The notes below the pieces were generated by a model. It saw only the letters and a list, made by a program, of their open reading frames with translations. It was not told the DNA's origin and ran no database searches. A DNA stretch of 64,000 nucleotides from Oscillatoriales cyanobacterium (lineage in GTDB: Bacteria; Cyanobacteriota; Cyanobacteriia; Cyanobacteriales; Microcoleaceae). Location of the stretch: NCBI GenBank assembly GCA_004292955.1, contig RDXX01000018.1, forward strand, positions 62,001 through 126,000, given 5' to 3'. The position numbers and the translations under genes were made by a program. Numbering within the stretch: position 1 is the stretch's first letter; every line of letters begins with the position of its first letter. Below are positions 62,089 through 64,000 of the stretch, one piece after another.

Positions 62089-64000
62089 TTAAACTTCCAC
62101 AGCAATCTTTTGCTCCGAAGCCTCCGGCGAATTCGCCTCACTTGGCGGCACAACTTGCCAGAACTTCGGCAAATATTCCGACCAATTTGCGAGAATCTTC
62201 GCGGCTTTTTTGCTGTTAGTTCGATCGCACTGCATCTCAATCAACTCCTTCAACTGCGCTTCCCCAGCGGCTGTAGAAACCCGCTGCATCTTGACAATCT
62301 CCCCGTTGACGTGAGCCGGGAAATTGCCATCTTCATCGAGGAAATAACCCAAGCCGCCAGTCATTCCAGCGCCGACGTTCCGGCCGACTTTTCCTAGGAC
62401 GACGATCACGCCACCAGTCATGTACTCGCAACAGTGATCGCCTGCACCTTCAATGACTGCTTTCGCCATTGAGTTACGCACCGCAAACCGTTCGCCCGCT
62501 TTACCCGCAGCTAACAGGGTTCCGCCCGTCGCGCCGTACAAGCAAGTGTTACCGACGATCGCATTTTCGGCAGCATCATACGTCGCACCAGCGGGCGGTT
62601 TGATCGCAATTTCGCCACCGTGCATCCCCTTACCAACGTAGTCGTTAGCTTGGCCAGACAGTACCAGCGTCATCCCCGGTAAATTGAACGCGCCGAAGCT
62701 TTGGCCCGCGCTACCTGTGCAGTTGAGGACTATTTCACCAGTAAAGCCTGTGTTGCCGTGTTGCAGCGCGATCGCACCTGATAAACGCGCTCCCACAGTG
62801 CGATCGGTATTTACCAATGTTACATTCTTGCTGACAGTGCCGTGATTGCCGATCGCACTTTGAATCTCAACATCCGCCAACAATTCGTCATCCAGCACAG
62901 GCCCGTTGGTGTGAATGTCGCCGTGGACTAAGAAAGATCGATCGCCCTTAGTATCCGGTAACTTCGTCAAACAATCCAAATTAATCGCTTGAGTTTTAGT
63001 TAGTTTCACCCCATCCCGCATCTTCAGCAAATCCGCGCGGCCGATGATATCTGCGATCGACTTGTAACCCAATTTCGCCAACAAACTCCGCACTTCTTCT
63101 GCTACGAAATAGAAGAAATTAACCACGTGTTCCGGCGTTCCGGGGAACCGTTTCCGCAAGTGTTCCTGTTGAGTTGTGACGCCCACAGGACAACTATTCA
63201 TGTGGCAAACGCGAGCCATAATGCAGCCTTCGGCAATCATTGCCACGGTGCCGAAACCGTACTCTTCGCCGCCCATCAAAGCGCCGATAATTACGTCCCA
63301 ACCAGTTTTGAAGCCGCCGTCAACGCGCAGTAAAACTCGATCGCGCAACTTGTTCTCAATCAGCACTCGGTGAACTTCGGTCAATCCGAGTTCCCACGGA
63401 GAACCTGCGTGTTTAATCGAACTAAGTGGAGACGCACCGGTGCCGCCGTCGTGGCCGGAAATTTGAATCACATCAGCATTTGCCTTCGCAACGCCCGCTG
63501 CTACAGTGCCGATACCGACTTCCGATACCAACTTCACCGAAACACCCGCTTTCGGATTGATTTGATGCAAGTCAAAAATCAACTGCGCCAAATCCTCGAT
63601 CGAATAAATGTCGTGGTGAGGAGGAGGCGAAATCAAAGTGACACCCGGTTTCGATCGGCGCAAATAGGCGATGTACTCGCTCACTTTCGGCCCCGGTAAT
63701 TGACCGCCTTCACCCGGTTTCGCACCTTGTGCGACTTTAATTTCGATTTGTTTGGCGCTCATCAGATACTCAGGAGTTACCCCGAAACGTCCTGAAGCTA
63801 CCTGTTTGATGGACGAACAGGCTGTATCGCCGTTCTGCAAACCTTTTAAGTGAGGTAGGGTTTGTGAGAAACCGGCCGCGCTCACATCGTTCAGCACATT
63901 GTATCGAATCGGGTCTTCGCCGCCTTCGCCGGAGTTGGATTTGCCGCCGATGCGGTTCATTGCAATGGCGAGTGTTTCGTGGGCTTCCGGCGACAAAGCG
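62089..64000 (-). CDS. gltB: glutamate synthase large subunit, C-terminal part (5' end outside the window)
   Basis: At least 636 residues, open to the window edge. It makes two glutamates from glutamine and 2-oxoglutarate, the second half of the GS-GOGAT route. Seen: [50 protein letters not shown] (FMN-binding core), [16 protein letters not shown] (cysteines of the 3Fe-4S cluster), and the C-terminal GXGXG beta-helix domain ([38 protein letters not shown]). Whether it is the ferredoxin form (glsF) or the NADH form (gltB) cannot be settled from this part. The end is firm, with a strong terminator. Confidence 0.95.
   Translation of the reverse strand, partial: ALSPEAHETLAIAMNRIGGKSNSGEGGEDPIRYNVLNDVSAAGFSQTLPHLKGLQNGDTACSSIKQVASGRFGVTPEYLMSAKQIEIKVAQGAKPGEGGQLPGPKVSEYIAYLRRSKPGVTLISPPPHHDIYSIEDLAQLIFDLHQINPKAGVSVKLVSEVGIGTVAAGVAKANADVIQISGHDGGTGASPLSSIKHAGSPWELGLTEVHRVLIENKLRDRVLLRVDGGFKTGWDVIIGALMGGEEYGFGTVAMIAEGCIMARVCHMNSCPVGVTTQQEHLRKRFPGTPEHVVNFFYFVAEEVRSLLAKLGYKSIADIIGRADLLKMRDGVKLTKTQAINLDCLTKLPDTKGDRSFLVHGDIHTNGPVLDDELLADVEIQSAIGNHGTVSKNVTLVNTDRTVGARLSGAIALQHGNTGFTGEIVLNCTGSAGQSFGAFNLPGMTLVLSGQANDYVGKGMHGGEIAIKPPAGATYDAAENAIVGNTCLYGATGGTLLAAGKAGERFAVRNSMAKAVIEGAGDHCCEYMTGGVIVVLGKVGRNVGAGMTGGLGYFLDEDGNFPAHVNGEIVKMQRVSTAAGEAQLKELIEMQCDRTNSKKAAKILANWSEYLPKFWQVVPPSEANSPEASEQKIAVEV

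Overview
The window is from a filamentous, Oscillatoriales-like cyanobacterium (Microcoleus/Oscillatoria/Phormidium type; this is inferred). The signs are the very frequent HIP1 octamer GCGATCGC, cyanobacterial gene families (a GUN4 domain protein, an slr1659-type STAS protein, type IV pilin-like G/H, Uma2 nucleases, DUF2382 proteins, a plant-type glutamate synthase) and many dispersed palindromes and heptamer arrays. No phage or plasmid backbone was seen.

Layout. 0-6 kb: the end of a HAD hydrolase, a dense palindromic repeat cluster, a secreted TPR protein, cobK, a CapA-type lipoprotein, a secreted phosphoesterase and a Uma2 nuclease. 6.2-6.9 kb: a DUF1636 metal-binding protein behind a cobalamin riboswitch. 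7-10.3 kb: two tandem Ser/Thr kinases with matching catalytic domains and unrelated membrane/sensor tails. 10.3-18.3 kb: a pilin-like protein, clpX and cynS, interleaved with three decayed TnpB elements: one IS607-type with a 38-aa TnpA relic, and two IS605/IS1341-type with broken tnpB genes. 18.5-30 kb: two sensor kinases, a VOC protein, a 37-aa membrane protein, a glutathione peroxidase, two DUF2382 proteins and a DUF1499 protein.

30-46.5 kb is one minus-strand signalling block. A 1316-aa Cache/HAMP/PAS hybrid kinase is followed by a REC-kinase, a lone receiver, three tandem paralogous REC-PAS-kinase-REC proteins and an adenylate cyclase with a receiver. Short spacers and overlaps (ATGA, 20 nt) suggest a phosphorelay that feeds cAMP synthesis. 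47-55 kb: a GHL10 glycosyl hydrolase-like protein, a Ski2-like helicase, a GUN4 protein, gcvT and tRNA-Ala(GGC).

55.9-62 kb is an accessory islet. It holds a DUF433/DUF5615 toxin-antitoxin-like pair (toxin frameshifted), a STAND (NB-ARC + TPR) gene cut by one in-frame TGA, a DUF6883-DUF4926-HicB cluster, and a convergent three-gene operon (ribbon-helix-helix protein plus two unknown small proteins) with its own palindromic operator candidate and terminator. Decayed copies of the last of these operon genes and of DUF4926 lie side by side at 56 kb. The window ends inside glutamate synthase.

Recurring theme: repeats sit at gene ends. Palindromes or heptamer arrays supply stop codons or C-terminal residues for at least five genes, one palindrome fills the variable arm of the riboswitch, and a 24-nt palindrome destroyed a TnpB catalytic site. 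The best-supported mobile unit is a 122-bp MITE-like element with a perfect 8-bp target duplication at 50.1 kb and a second copy at 20.9 kb.
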